Positions 19,601 to 29,245 of a DNA stretch of 47,393 nucleotides are shown here, piece after piece. The notes beneath the pieces are model-generated. The model was not told the DNA's origin and ran no database searches. It saw nothing but the letters and a program-made list of their open reading frames with translations. Source of the stretch: an uncultured Eubacterium sp. (GTDB lineage Bacteria > Bacillota > Clostridia > Lachnospirales > Lachnospiraceae); assembly GCF_937958975.1 (NCBI RefSeq), contig NZ_CALGRE010000024.1, positions 1-47,393 of the forward strand, read 5' to 3'. Position 1 is the stretch's first letter. The number at the start of each line of letters is the position of its first letter. The position numbers and the translations under genes were made by a program.

Positions 19601-22600
19601 TTTTTAACATTTAGACTACCATTATCACCAATTGTGTCTTCTATGATAATATTAGATTTTAGAACCTTAACTTTAAATACGATTGTCCGCTTCGGCTTTG
19701 CACCTTCTGTTCCTAAATCTGATTTTTCGTATATCTGACATCCTATTTCTGAAATAACATAATCCTTATCTTCAAAATCAATGTTTTTAGGAAGAACATA
19801 CTTTACTGTTGCCTGCTGCTGAGTACCATATTTCGTGACATTCTCGTCATGTTCTGTTGCCCCCCATAAAGATTCTCCCTGATTTTGTGAGGACCAACAT
19901 ATCTGGTGTTTCGAATAATCTATTTTAAACTCCCATGGGTTGATATAGAAAAACAGCTCTTTGTCCGGTTCATATACTACTTCAAAAGTATCACCATGAC
20001 CAATCACATCATCCTGAACAAGACTACTGTCAATCATTCCATTCTTTTCTGTGTCCTGCAATCCGGAAACAGGATAGATTCCGTATCTCTCTGCACTCTG
20101 TGCTTTCCAGTAATCTGTTTTGTCCAGTTCTTTTCCCCAAATTTCAAACTCATAAATCGATAATCCCCAATTATCATCCCTGATTTTAGCATCTGTATAT
20201 AATCTTACATACTGCGTTTTAACATTATCCATGTGAATACTGTAACCCAATTCAAGATTGGCATAGTAATTAGCATTCTGAATCTCTGCAGCATCCCCCG
20301 GCTCCGTCCACTCTTGAATCGTTTTATAATCTTTCCAATCCTGTCCATTATCCGATATCTGTATTCTAAACGACTTCGGATATGCACGCTCAAATTTTAA
20401 ATCAATGCTATCAATTGAGCACTGTTTTCCAAGGTTTACCTCATACCATGGATGACTGTCAGTTTTTGGTACTGCCCATCTTGTATCGTCTTTTCCATCG
20501 ATTGCATTATTCGGGTCAGATGTACTTCCTGTTGCTTCTGTTCCACTCACTTTAACTTCTTTACTCAACGATAAGTCTGACAACTCACCCTTTAATTTCT
20601 TTCCATATACCTTAAGTTCTCTGATAGACATAGCATTATGATATGCCATTTTAATACAACGGATTTTTACATATCTGGCTTTTCCTAAACATACTCCATC
20701 AGACACATATGAAACATGAGATTCTTCTTTATCCTTGAATCCTCTTACAGTTCTCGCAACCGTCCAATTTTTCTTGTCTCTCGAAACCAATATCTGGAAA
20801 TCATCGGGATAAGCATTCTCAAATACTAAATTTACCTTTTCTATTTCATACTGGTCTTCTAAATCTACAATAAAATATGCTTTGTCTCCATTTTCACTAC
20901 TTGCCCATCTTGTGTCTTCATCTTCGTCCACTGCATTCACTGCATCAAATCCATTCTGTGCACCCGAAGCCTCTACCGGTTTACCAAAAGCAAGATTATC
21001 AGCGTCAGTAATTCTTTCTAATGCAAAGTAATCAACATTTACCTGCTGCCATGCATCGCTTTCTGCGTAAGGAATATTTGCCGCACCTGTTATATCAATT
21101 ACATTGACGCCACGATTTAACTCAATCTCTTTGGAGATTGTTTTTACTGTGGTCCATCCGTTTGTTGTCGGCGCTGCAATACTCTTCCAGTCGGTATCAT
21201 TACGACTATTAATTCTAAAATCAATATTCGTATCCTTGGCGCTTCCTGAGGCATATGCCACCACGAGTTTGTACCTTCCTGGATGTTTTACATTCACATA
21301 GGATGTAAGATATGCACGTCCATTATCAGGCCATGCATTCATACCACCGACAGCCTTTCCGTTTGAGAAATTTCCATCCGACTGAATCGTATATTCACTG
21401 CCGGCATCTCCCTGTGTATAAGCATGTGCATTTTCTGCCTCGTGCCTGTCTCCTTTATCTTTCACCTCTTCCGGTGTATACTCAAACGTAAAATAATCAA
21501 TATTTCCTACATAAGATTTGTCTTTTGGCACAAAATATAACATAATTTCATGGTTTCCATATGCAATCGGCGTATCTAATGTTACCTTTACATCCTTGTA
21601 AGAACCCCAATCACTTGCTGCAATATCCTGAAAAGATACCTTTGCCACCGGATTTCCACTTCTGTTATTATCATCTACCCATACTTCCACATATCCGTCA
21701 CAACTATCACTCTTTGCGCTTGCATGGAAATTAAGTTTTGTCGTATTCCTGTCAAAATACACATTATATAATGCAAAACTATCTTTTGTAGTATGCCCTA
21801 AGTATGTATTATCATATGCCTTAACTCCGTCTTCCCCTTTTGCATCTCTTCCATCAAAAGCTTCCGCCTCAATCCTATTTCCGGTAAGAGTTGTGTTGAG
21901 TTCTTCAGTGTATGCATTTTTAACATTATCCTTATACTCTAATGTAAAGCAGTCTATATTAAGCCATTCATCCCATACATTCTTACCATCTGTTCTTCCT
22001 GTACCGGTACCGTCAGCCCACTTCCATACTGCTCCGGAAATATCTATTTTATTAATTCCCTGTTTCAGTTGTACCTGAACAGTCGTACTTTTTACTCCAT
22101 CCCAATTACTAGAATCTACATCATTAATATTTTGTGTACTCCAATTTGCCGCATTATTGATTTTATACTGTAATAATGTAGTCATTGTTCCTGAATATTG
22201 TATTGTAAGATTATAATATCCTGCATAATCTGCCTTAACATAAGTTGTAAGATAGGAACGGTCATGTTCTATCCATGTATTCATGGCACCTACAGCTTTT
22301 CCCTGAGAAAATTTATCACTCTGTTGATTTTTGTTTGGTGCACTACCCGCCGTACCTCTCACATACGCATGGGCATTTTCTGCCTCATGTCTTACAGACG
22401 CTGTTTCCGGTCTGTATTCAAACTGAAAATAGTCTAAATTACAAACATGTCCTTTTCCTTCATCTGTGACAAATTTAAGATAAACTTTATGATTTCCGGA
22501 AGGAATTTCAACATCTGCCGAAATATCTCTATACTCTGTCCAAGAACCAGTGTCCCCGACATGAACAGCAGCGACCGGTGTCCCTGACATGGAACTGTCA

Positions 22601-24048
22601 TCTATATATATCTGTATATTTCCGGCTGAACCACTTCCGGCATATCTAAAGTAAACTTTAGAAGTCTTTCTATCAAAATTTATATTATATTGTGTCCATT
22701 TTCCATTGGAGAGACCTCCAAGATTTTTACCACTAACAGGACCATTGGTCTCAACACTTATTCCACTTTCTCTGCTATCCGTGTCTTCTGCTTCTATTTT
22801 ATTTCCAATCGTATCCTTATTTCCTGCTTTATATTCCGGAAATGCTTTTTTACTATATGCCTTTTCCTGTTCTTTTCCATAGATGCCTACTTCAAACAAT
22901 GACATACCACTAAACTGCCCGCCGCTATAATCACTGCCTTTATAACAGCGCTGCACTGCCTGAACCCTGATATATCTCGCATTTACAGAATTGAAATCAA
23001 TCTTATCTACTCTTGCTCCATTGGAAGCTCCTGTATTATATAAAGACATCCCATTTACTGTTGTAATCAGACTATAACTATTTCCATCTTCTGACTTATA
23101 AATATTATATATCGTTGCATTTGCCTGCTCCCAGCTTAAATACACTTTTTCAACACGATATACTGAACCTAAATCTACCGTAAAATATGTAGCATCTCCT
23201 CCGCCATGTGACCATCTTGTAGATGAATTATTATCAATGGCATGATTGATAGGAGTATTATTGTCAGCTCCACTGGCAGACGCTGATACTCCGTTAAATC
23301 TTACATAATTATAAGATTCATTATCCAAAATATCATCAAAAGAAACTCCACTATTATTTTCCTGTTTCGTGAAACTTCCTGTGTTTTCAAAAGCTCTTTC
23401 CTGAGAAGCTTTTACGTCACTTCCAAAGATACCTACTTCCCAGATAGAAACACCATATCTACGCTCCGATGCATTGTCACTTTTCGGTATAAAGACATTT
23501 CCCACATCAGTTATTTTAATATATCTCGCCATAACAGAATTGCTTAAAGCAATCTTGTCGACTCTGTTCTTTGGATTGGCAGTATCATAACCATTTATTG
23601 TAACACTTGTAACTTCCTCATATTTTTTTCCATCATTAGATATTTCTAATTTATAGTTTAATGAGCTTGCAACTTCCCAGCTAATATGAATCTGAGATAT
23701 AGAATATGAGTGTCGCAAATCCACCTGCACCCAATGACCATTTTGATTACTCTCATTTGCCCATCGATTCGCATCCCCAGAAACGCTTCCGTCTATAATA
23801 CCTGAAGCAGGCTTATTACTATTAGCGCCGTCTGCTGTGGCATCTGCTCCGTATTTCACATAATTATACATGTCACCATCTTTATCACCGAATGCTGTCT
23901 TTGTATCGTTCTGTATCGTGACAGAAGCACTCTTTGTAGCTGTAGCTGATGTATCAGCTTTCGCTACTGTAGGTGTGAATGAAATACTTGTCAAAATCAT
24001 TGATATCGCTAACAATTCTGACAACAATGTCTTCATTTTTCCCTTCAT
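16666..24048 (-). CDS. Giant secreted multi-CBM surface protein (cassette 2, A protein)
   Basis: 2460 residues, with AAGGAGG just before the ATG and a signal peptide to about residue 32. Modules in order: two F5/8 type C domains (about 55-215 and 246-395), CBM6 (416-545), a CBM35-like RHEAENAHAY module (549-715), CBM6 (726-860), a second CBM35-like module (866-1015), two more F5/8C domains (1017-1155, 1160-1310), an unassigned region starting DYWKAQSAERYG, a jelly roll starting NGDFEYPAMF (about 1563-1790), a stretch starting YTIEYYIDG, a Cna-B/pilin-like region (RKNVLGNMAEADKEFDFTL, about 2031-2140), and the long form of the shared domain (2160-2460). No catalytic residues are recognised, so it is probably a glycan-capturing adhesin or scaffold. 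From the F5/8C pair onward it is paralogous to 29246-36085. It leads the unit that contains the GH5 enzyme. Confidence 0.9.
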   Translation of the reverse strand: MKGKMKTLLSELLAISMILTSISFTPTVAKADTSATATKSASVTIQNDTKTAFGDKDGDMYNYVKYGADATADGANSNKPASGIIDGSVSGDANRWANESNQNGHWVQVDLRHSYSISQIHISWEVASSLNYKLEISNDGKKYEEVTSVTINGYDTANPKNRVDKIALSNSVMARYIKITDVGNVFIPKSDNASERRYGVSIWEVGIFGSDVKASQERAFENTGSFTKQENNSGVSFDDILDNESYNYVRFNGVSASASGADNNTPINHAIDNNSSTRWSHGGGDATYFTVDLGSVYRVEKVYLSWEQANATIYNIYKSEDGNSYSLITTVNGMSLYNTGASNGARVDKIDFNSVNARYIRVQAVQRCYKGSDYSGGQFSGMSLFEVGIYGKEQEKAYSKKAFPEYKAGNKDTIGNKIEAEDTDSRESGISVETNGPVSGKNLGGLSNGKWTQYNINFDRKTSKVYFRYAGSGSAGNIQIYIDDSSMSGTPVAAVHVGDTGSWTEYRDISADVEIPSGNHKVYLKFVTDEGKGHVCNLDYFQFEYRPETASVRHEAENAHAYVRGTAGSAPNKNQQSDKFSQGKAVGAMNTWIEHDRSYLTTYVKADYAGYYNLTIQYSGTMTTLLQYKINNAANWSTQNINDVDSSNWDGVKSTTVQVQLKQGINKIDISGAVWKWADGTGTGRTDGKNVWDEWLNIDCFTLEYKDNVKNAYTEELNTTLTGNRIEAEAFDGRDAKGEDGVKAYDNTYLGHTTKDSFALYNVYFDRNTTKLNFHASAKSDSCDGYVEVWVDDNNRSGNPVAKVSFQDIAASDWGSYKDVKVTLDTPIAYGNHEIMLYFVPKDKSYVGNIDYFTFEYTPEEVKDKGDRHEAENAHAYTQGDAGSEYTIQSDGNFSNGKAVGGMNAWPDNGRAYLTSYVNVKHPGRYKLVVAYASGSAKDTNIDFRINSRNDTDWKSIAAPTTNGWTTVKTISKEIELNRGVNVIDITGAANIPYAESDAWQQVNVDYFALERITDADNLAFGKPVEASGAQNGFDAVNAVDEDEDTRWASSENGDKAYFIVDLEDQYEIEKVNLVFENAYPDDFQILVSRDKKNWTVARTVRGFKDKEESHVSYVSDGVCLGKARYVKIRCIKMAYHNAMSIRELKVYGKKLKGELSDLSLSKEVKVSGTEATGSTSDPNNAIDGKDDTRWAVPKTDSHPWYEVNLGKQCSIDSIDLKFERAYPKSFRIQISDNGQDWKDYKTIQEWTEPGDAAEIQNANYYANLELGYSIHMDNVKTQYVRLYTDAKIRDDNWGLSIYEFEIWGKELDKTDYWKAQSAERYGIYPVSGLQDTEKNGMIDSSLVQDDVIGHGDTFEVVYEPDKELFFYINPWEFKIDYSKHQICWSSQNQGESLWGATEHDENVTKYGTQQQATVKYVLPKNIDFEDKDYVISEIGCQIYEKSDLGTEGAKPKRTIVFKVKVLKSNIIIEDTIGDNGSLNVKNPEDGCTYEWQRSSDGKNWTNVSTKRYDLEILSSSKNGVVNDIVHVAEDLGGGQYYRVRKAGDENWSQPHKVKYYNDVQNGDFEYPAMFSTDEDGKLFPFNANGDEQQYPNGYEGLMWKTTAPGWTNGVNANRIGHDIEIVNGRKLKTNEKDGQVSQFSVTPDEMYKNNEHGDQFAELNCENVGALYQDILTTPNSQCYWDLDYAGRWCQNSMYVVAMSSKEAQNYTTAEQIKELISKQEVQNIATNQEGSKGVTVELSEGVFATIWKVTSKENAGEWNEHNGIYNVPSGDKNYLTRFFFVSAGGARRNEGDTPNETVGSLLDNVTFAQRQAYTIEYYIDGVKQDNLTVTSLENPYDRVDIPNPGAVQNYTLSQALISGENDANSKNFYVDDSDRKMTIAYNHNVLKLYYKSGVVVATVKVVGLSEIPDDYSVFVYLKDETGKVIDTASMPHDSFTKIDKVNVEDEDSFFKTVTFDGNGLINGQKYTVEEVIVKNDYLPYYLNNVDKNGVNEIVGIDKIGKENLSYTAEFTYNSSAGNHIEFVNVYKPVRKITVRKNVLGNMAEADKEFDFTLSIEKDGSPMDAAEISTAALKKTATGKYAFSLKDKESVELFVYNGCKVTVTEADYSKKTGIDTDIYSDDYYVTSWKVVSGDDIDGRTVTLNEVDRDTQLVCNNEYNDLGDVEVQGFQMNGNKEAGGVSEFSPSFRVVCRVSRKTIKTKKVKKFGVIYAIKGEAADSNRDTLETLMTFDGAEKNANVKVHEETPDGVYQEWTTKDGAEFSAEHWKYYGLTFKCLNYMFDTLEENVTVRAYAEMADGTIEYGQKIYTVNMYEIAGNLYKNQKMSTSKGHQFLYDNVLNLVTMHYNRQSIAKAMMKVLNVTSTSSQYYDVLNKVYKDMNDFVYCQKAYKGKYQEREEFVPISLSEQEQSDLVSVLNQKRGTKYTNLNDWIYYETEKVGAYKGYYRKVQYEWNNGIYIRK

Positions 24049-24086
24049 AGTTTCCTCCTTATTAAATTAAATTATATTAAATGTAA

Positions 24087-24100
24087 TGTGAGCGTTAACA
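24087..24100. promoter_or_regulatory. LacI/GalR-type operator-like site
   Basis: TGTGAGCGTTAACA, identical over all 14 bases to the site at 42780-42793, lies 39 bases before the start of the giant gene. A minus-strand TTGACA (24106-24111) sits five bases upstream of it, so the site falls where the promoter spacer would be if that is the -35 box, a typical repressor position. The -10 box is not convincing. Confidence 0.55.
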
Positions 24101-24257
24101 AATTTTGTCAAAAATAAAAGCATCTCCAAATGCTCACAATCTATAATATTATATATCACAAATATACTATTTTGTACACTTAAATGGGTGTCCATTTTTT
24201 GGGATTAGTTTACTTTTTTTAGTTTACTAGTAAAAAACTTTATATGAACCAAAATAT

Positions 24258-24308
24258 TAAAAATGAAAAACTGCCACCCTGATAATTTCAAATCATCTGA
24301 GTGACAGT
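24258..24308 (-). terminator. Terminator after the CotH/NPCBM gene
   Basis: The minus strand shows ACTGTCAC...GTGGCAGT (24301-24308 with 24270-24277), with extra inner pairs around an AT-rich loop, followed by TTTTCATTTTT. It is about 58 bases past the stop at 24366 and closes the 36085-24366 unit. The rest of the 24049-24365 interval holds the operator-like site and AT-rich sequence; I see no further gene there. Confidence 0.8.
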
Positions 24309-24365
24309 TCATTTCTTTTATAATATTTTCAGCTGATATCCTTCGCTTCTATTTATAACTCTTAC

Positions 24366-27300
24366 CTAATTAATACCCCACTGTTTGCACATCCACTGAT
24401 TTCTTTCTGACAACCAGTTTACTAGATAATTGATATGTTGTTCGTATGTATAATTAATATACGGTGAAAGTGTATTATATCCATATGGATAATACTTATA
24501 TTCAGCTGAATCCGGTGTATTGATGTTCCAACCAGCACCACCTAAGCTTGTATCGGAATAATTTCTATCCTTAGACTTGCCCATATAAGCTAAATTCTTA
24601 TTTATCCAGCTGTCTCCTAAACCATTTGCCTGATAAATATTCTGAATCGTTTCCTGTGCTGCTGTAAACTTAGCAATCACCTTATTCTTAAATGTATTAT
24701 TTCTCATCAGCCAGCCAAACCATGTATTTATAGTCTGTCCTCTGAAATCAGTTGTTGTTCTACACTCTTCCACAGAAGAATTTCCTGTTGAAAGGTCAAA
24801 ATCCCATAACGAACCCGCATGAATAATCGGTTTGCCATCAGCATTTTTCTGTATATAGAACTTAACTGAACTATATCCAAAGTCTACTGTCTTAAACAAT
24901 TCATTTACAATATACATACTTACAAATGAATCAACGTCAATCAAGTTAAATACTTCATCGGAACTTGTATTTTGTAATGCTGTTTCAAATGTTTTAAGAG
25001 TTGTCTTATAGTTTGTATATGTAGCAGAATCTTCTGCAATATCCTCAACTGCGAATCTTACTCCCAAGTCCGTAATATTATACAAAACATCTGCCTCAAC
25101 TTTTTCCACCTCTAATTCAAACAACATATCTGTATCATTTGTTTCGTCATACTGTATTCCACTTCTGCCATTCTCTGCCGGCTCACTGATTAAATAGGAA
25201 CCTTTTAGCTTTCCATTAATATATAAATCTGCAAAACGCTCCTCCGGTGCAGCCACACCACCTAAATATTTTCCAAGGTCCATTGCCAATTTATTTCTAA
25301 GTAATGTCTTATCAAAAGCATTTGCCAACAGACACCATTTCTTTCCTTCACTCGCATCCGCAAATAATTTATGCTTATTTTTGAAGGAAATATTATATGC
25401 CGGTTTATCAGCCAATGCTGTTGAGTTACCTCTTAACTTAATTGTACCTGCGTCAGTTACAGAATTTACACCCGACTCTCCGCTGATAATTGTAATATTT
25501 GCAGGAAGTTTATTCTCCTTTGTAATCTTTGGATTGTCATCATCTGTGTACACATAAATTCTCGTAATGTCTTTCGGGTCCTTACTCGTATCATACTTGT
25601 CTTCGATACTTTCATCAATCATCCATCCTGCATTACCCATAGAAGCTCTATCACATGTCTGACCATCTCCGGCATCGCCGAATGTAATCTTAACTGTAGA
25701 AGCACCTGTAGGTACAGGAACTTTTATGTACTCTAACTGACCATATGATAATACCTTTGTTGTGTATGCCTCAGCTCCGTCGAATGATACTTCACATCGA
25801 ATAGTTGCGCCATTCTTATAATCCGAATTTGTGGCAACACTGTCATCGATACCTACAATACCTACAAAGTATGCTGCATTGTAAGGCACTTCATATTCAA
25901 AATATCCTACTGCATTGGTAGAAATACCATAATCAAATTTCAATCCCGCAACGCTTATTCTGTCTCCTCTTGTGTTGGTATTAACACTTGCCGGGTCTTC
26001 ATGCCATCCTGTAGTTGCCTTCAAATAATTATCTTCTAAGTAAATATCCGGTTTGAGGTTCATATATTTTTCACCGCCCGGTGTATAAAGATTATCATTC
26101 CATCCATACGCTACTGTTTTATTTGAGTAATACGGATTTGCCTTCGAAGTAAAATAAGGATTATCTGCCATTGCAAAATTATCAACATTAACAAAGTTAT
26201 CAAATAAATACTCATGTCCTCTGATATTTGTTGCCATGCTCTTATTATACATATAGGCAGCTACTCTTGCTACAGATGTATTTACTGACTTCCGTCCGTA
26301 AATAATCGTACCACCTGTTGTTACTACAAACGCTCTGACATGTATTTTATTTGCCATAGGGAACTGTTTCATAAGTCCCTCTATCGTCTGCACATATGTC
26401 GAATTAACATTGTCTTTTGCTACAATACCTTTGTCAGTAGCTGTAAACATATATCCAAATGTATCAACACTCGGTACATATTTTCCTGTCTCTTCATCAT
26501 AACGCAATAATGTGCATGTAGAATCAAATGTCACACCGGCAGGAAGATTTTTATCTCCTTCTATTGTATATATCGTACCAATCTGTGCTACTGTATATGA
26601 AACATTATTTACTCTAACTGTTCCACCAATATTCGGTGCCTGACATACTGTTCTGAAACCAAACTGTGTATCGCCTGTATATGCCTCATCCCAGTTTGTT
26701 TTCATCTGGAAGCCTTGTACAGATACATCATTACTTGTAAGTAAATTAGAATGTGTACCGGAAATCTGCTGCTCGTCATTGTAAACCTTAAGACTTACAT
26801 CTTTAAATTTGACATTTGCCGCATCACTTGCAGTTCCATTTACATATCCCATCATAATTCCATACAATACATTTGCTGTCGTTGATGTCGCCTGGAACTG
26901 TATCTCTACTACCTGCTCACCGCCCGCTGAAACTTCTACTAATTCCTCAGCAAATACTGTCCAGTCACCACCGGCATTACCATCACTCTGAATCAATAAT
27001 TGGAATGACTTATCTACGTCAGAGGTAACTGTAAATCTCGCAACATACCACTTTCCTTCATACAACTGAATATTTTTCTGTACTAACTGTGTTGCCCAGT
27101 TATCACCTGCTGTATATGCCGGAACCTGAACGTCTAATGTTCCGTCACCATTATTTTTGTATGATGTAGGTCCAAACTCATCCCAATGTGACACATTTCC
27201 CTCTTCAAATGCTGTATCCTTTAATAACTCTGTTCCATCTATGATTTCAGGAATTGTAATAGGTTCAGGAGTAGTTGTCTCCGCTTGGGCATCCACCTTA

Positions 27301-28991
27301 AAATACATAGTTAATGTCTCTGTATTATTATTATTAACAACTGTCAGGGTATGATATCCCACTGTTAAATTATTTTTAGGAATTCTTACATATGCACCGT
27401 CACTAGGTGTCATAGCTACACCATCCAATGTAACTGACTGAAATACTGCGGACAGTTTCATTGGGACATACAATTCACTTGTTTCCATAAGCGGTGTATC
27501 GACTCTGCCATCCGCACCATTTGTAACATAATAGAATACCTGTGATGAATTGGTTACAGATTTCCATGCTGTAACATCTTCCGGTCTCTCTACTTCAGAA
27601 GATGAAGATGTTGTCTCACCAGAACTTTCCGCTGTTACTTTAATACTATTAAAATTAATTATCGTACCATTTGGCATAGCTGATAATTCAAATACGATTT
27701 CATCCGATTCCTTTGTTGCTGTAAAAGTATGAGTATGACTGACAGTTCCTGCCTTTTCTGCCACATCTTCCTGGTCAGCAGCCCCTGTTCCATCTATTTT
27801 ATATCTCATTGTTCCGGCATTTGTAGTCGTATAATTAACCGTATATGTATACTTTTGTCCTGCCGTCAATCCCTTAATAATATAGTGTGCCTGTAAACTC
27901 CAACTATCCAGTCCACCACCGGTGTTAACAATTTTAAGAGAAAGGTCACTGTCAGATGTACCACCTTTGTATTTCATGATACCACTGCCCCAAACCTGTT
28001 GGTCTACACTATTTGAAGAATACAGTCTCCATGTTCCATCTCCAACATAGAACGTTTCATTTGCTGCCGGTATTGTATAATATCCATCGTCATCTGATGA
28101 TGAAGAAGTTGTTACAACCGGTGTCTCAACCGTTCCGGAACCCTCCTGCTTAATCGTAATAGTAGAAGTTCCGTTTACATGTGTAATGGCTACTGTATTT
28201 TCACCTTCTGACAGAGCAGAAAGATATAATATTAAGCCCGCACCATCCGCAGCATAATTATTTGTTGCCTGACCATTTACTGTAACAGCAGTAATAGGTG
28301 CGGCAGGAAGTACAATATGAATACCCATTGATGCTGCCCAGCCCGGTTTCTGAATGTTACCTACGCTGCTTACTGTCTTATTTGCATCATCATAAGAATA
28401 TGTATTTGTGCCATTATATTCTCCCTTATCTATCTTCACCCATTTTTCATCCACTGTACCACCACCTGTATGGGCTTTAACAGTCAGACTTTTCATGTCT
28501 AAAGTAGTTCCGACCGGCATTCCGTCAGGAAATATCATAATATTTCCATTGGCAGGATTTGTCCCTGCTGTAAAAGTTCCTGATATTGTATTATCACCCT
28601 CACTTATAGCTATACCTTTTGTTGTAACAATACCCGGAGTCTGTGTGAACAATGTTCCGGCTTTCGTAGAATTTATCACCATCGTATAGTCATATTGTGT
28701 TCCAGCTGTGAGTGCAACATCAGTAATATCATATCCGAACTGAAGTCCCCATTCTCCATTAGCAGTTGTGGTTATGGTTATTGCCATATCGCTAAAGCTT
28801 GCACCGGAACCTGTATATTGAGCTGTGTGTCCCCATGTTGTTCCGGCATACAAATGCCATTTTCCCACATGCGTCCAGTCTACAGATATATCCGTTGCCG
28901 CTTTCGCTGTATTTGGTTGTATCGACAAAGTCGATACAACCAACGCTATTGTTAACACAATAGCGACTATTTTTTTAATTATCCTTTCCAT
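24366..28991 (-). CDS. Secreted CBM / NPCBM / CotH kinase-like protein (cassette 1, B protein)
   Basis: 1541 residues with a signal peptide (1-31, ending TAKA). Modules: a CBM4/9-like jelly roll (about 35-165), a W-V-K/TYSYDDANK unit (about 180-285), further jelly rolls (to about 450 and about 590-735), the shared domain (about 755-1000, SVQGFQMKTN to AYGWN), an NPCBM domain (about 987-1117), and a CotH kinase-like domain at the end (about 1134-1541; KLRGNST, LLANAFDKTLLRNKLAMD, and WDFDLSTGN near 1395). Unlike in the other proteins, the shared domain is internal. The CotH part and the W-V/TYSY unit are closely similar to those of the GH16 protein at 42922-46545, pointing to domain shuffling between neighbours. 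A secreted kinase targeted to glycans is inferred; its substrate is unknown. Confidence 0.9.
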   Translation of the reverse strand: MERIIKKIVAIVLTIALVVSTLSIQPNTAKAATDISVDWTHVGKWHLYAGTTWGHTAQYTGSGASFSDMAITITTTANGEWGLQFGYDITDVALTAGTQYDYTMVINSTKAGTLFTQTPGIVTTKGIAISEGDNTISGTFTAGTNPANGNIMIFPDGMPVGTTLDMKSLTVKAHTGGGTVDEKWVKIDKGEYNGTNTYSYDDANKTVSSVGNIQKPGWAASMGIHIVLPAAPITAVTVNGQATNNYAADGAGLILYLSALSEGENTVAITHVNGTSTITIKQEGSGTVETPVVTTSSSSDDDGYYTIPAANETFYVGDGTWRLYSSNSVDQQVWGSGIMKYKGGTSDSDLSLKIVNTGGGLDSWSLQAHYIIKGLTAGQKYTYTVNYTTTNAGTMRYKIDGTGAADQEDVAEKAGTVSHTHTFTATKESDEIVFELSAMPNGTIINFNSIKVTAESSGETTSSSSEVERPEDVTAWKSVTNSSQVFYYVTNGADGRVDTPLMETSELYVPMKLSAVFQSVTLDGVAMTPSDGAYVRIPKNNLTVGYHTLTVVNNNNTETLTMYFKVDAQAETTTPEPITIPEIIDGTELLKDTAFEEGNVSHWDEFGPTSYKNNGDGTLDVQVPAYTAGDNWATQLVQKNIQLYEGKWYVARFTVTSDVDKSFQLLIQSDGNAGGDWTVFAEELVEVSAGGEQVVEIQFQATSTTANVLYGIMMGYVNGTASDAANVKFKDVSLKVYNDEQQISGTHSNLLTSNDVSVQGFQMKTNWDEAYTGDTQFGFRTVCQAPNIGGTVRVNNVSYTVAQIGTIYTIEGDKNLPAGVTFDSTCTLLRYDEETGKYVPSVDTFGYMFTATDKGIVAKDNVNSTYVQTIEGLMKQFPMANKIHVRAFVVTTGGTIIYGRKSVNTSVARVAAYMYNKSMATNIRGHEYLFDNFVNVDNFAMADNPYFTSKANPYYSNKTVAYGWNDNLYTPGGEKYMNLKPDIYLEDNYLKATTGWHEDPASVNTNTRGDRISVAGLKFDYGISTNAVGYFEYEVPYNAAYFVGIVGIDDSVATNSDYKNGATIRCEVSFDGAEAYTTKVLSYGQLEYIKVPVPTGASTVKITFGDAGDGQTCDRASMGNAGWMIDESIEDKYDTSKDPKDITRIYVYTDDDNPKITKENKLPANITIISGESGVNSVTDAGTIKLRGNSTALADKPAYNISFKNKHKLFADASEGKKWCLLANAFDKTLLRNKLAMDLGKYLGGVAAPEERFADLYINGKLKGSYLISEPAENGRSGIQYDETNDTDMLFELEVEKVEADVLYNITDLGVRFAVEDIAEDSATYTNYKTTLKTFETALQNTSSDEVFNLIDVDSFVSMYIVNELFKTVDFGYSSVKFYIQKNADGKPIIHAGSLWDFDLSTGNSSVEECRTTTDFRGQTINTWFGWLMRNNTFKNKVIAKFTAAQETIQNIYQANGLGDSWINKNLAYMGKSKDRNYSDTSLGGAGWNINTPDSAEYKYYPYGYNTLSPYINYTYEQHINYLVNWLSERNQWMCKQWGIN

Positions 28992-29042
28992 AGCATTCTC
29001 ACTTTCCTATATACATATATTTATGTAATTCTAAAGTTTCTA

Positions 29043-29228
29043 TTAAAACTCCAAATCTAAATCCGGATTGTCATAAGTCTCGCTTTCACGACCTATCCCG
29101 GAATTCCATCCATCTCCCGGTTTCTGATTTTCTGATTCCATTTCTACTGTTGTCATTACACTTCTATTTACGTCAAATCTAGTAACCATGATTTCAGGTG
29201 TCTCATATGTTTTACTCATTTTATTCAT
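29043..29228 (-). CDS. Small acidic inter-gene peptide, 58-61 aa (cassette 1)
   Basis: Two in-frame ATGs are possible (29228 or 29219); the GGAGGTA upstream is very close to the first and eleven bases from the second, so MSKTYETPEIMVTRFDVNR may be the real beginning. The tail ends NPDLDLEF, nearly the same as the PDLDLDY tail of the 3187-3366 peptide. It begins 17 bases after the giant gene stops and ends 51 bases before the CotH/NPCBM gene. No signal peptide, cysteine or hydrophobic segment is seen. It is the third member of the same family; no function is known to me. Confidence 0.85.
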   Translation of the reverse strand: MNKMSKTYETPEIMVTRFDVNRSVMTTVEMESENQKPGDGWNSGIGRESETYDNPDLDLEF

Positions 29229-29245
29229 TACCTCCTATCTCCTGA

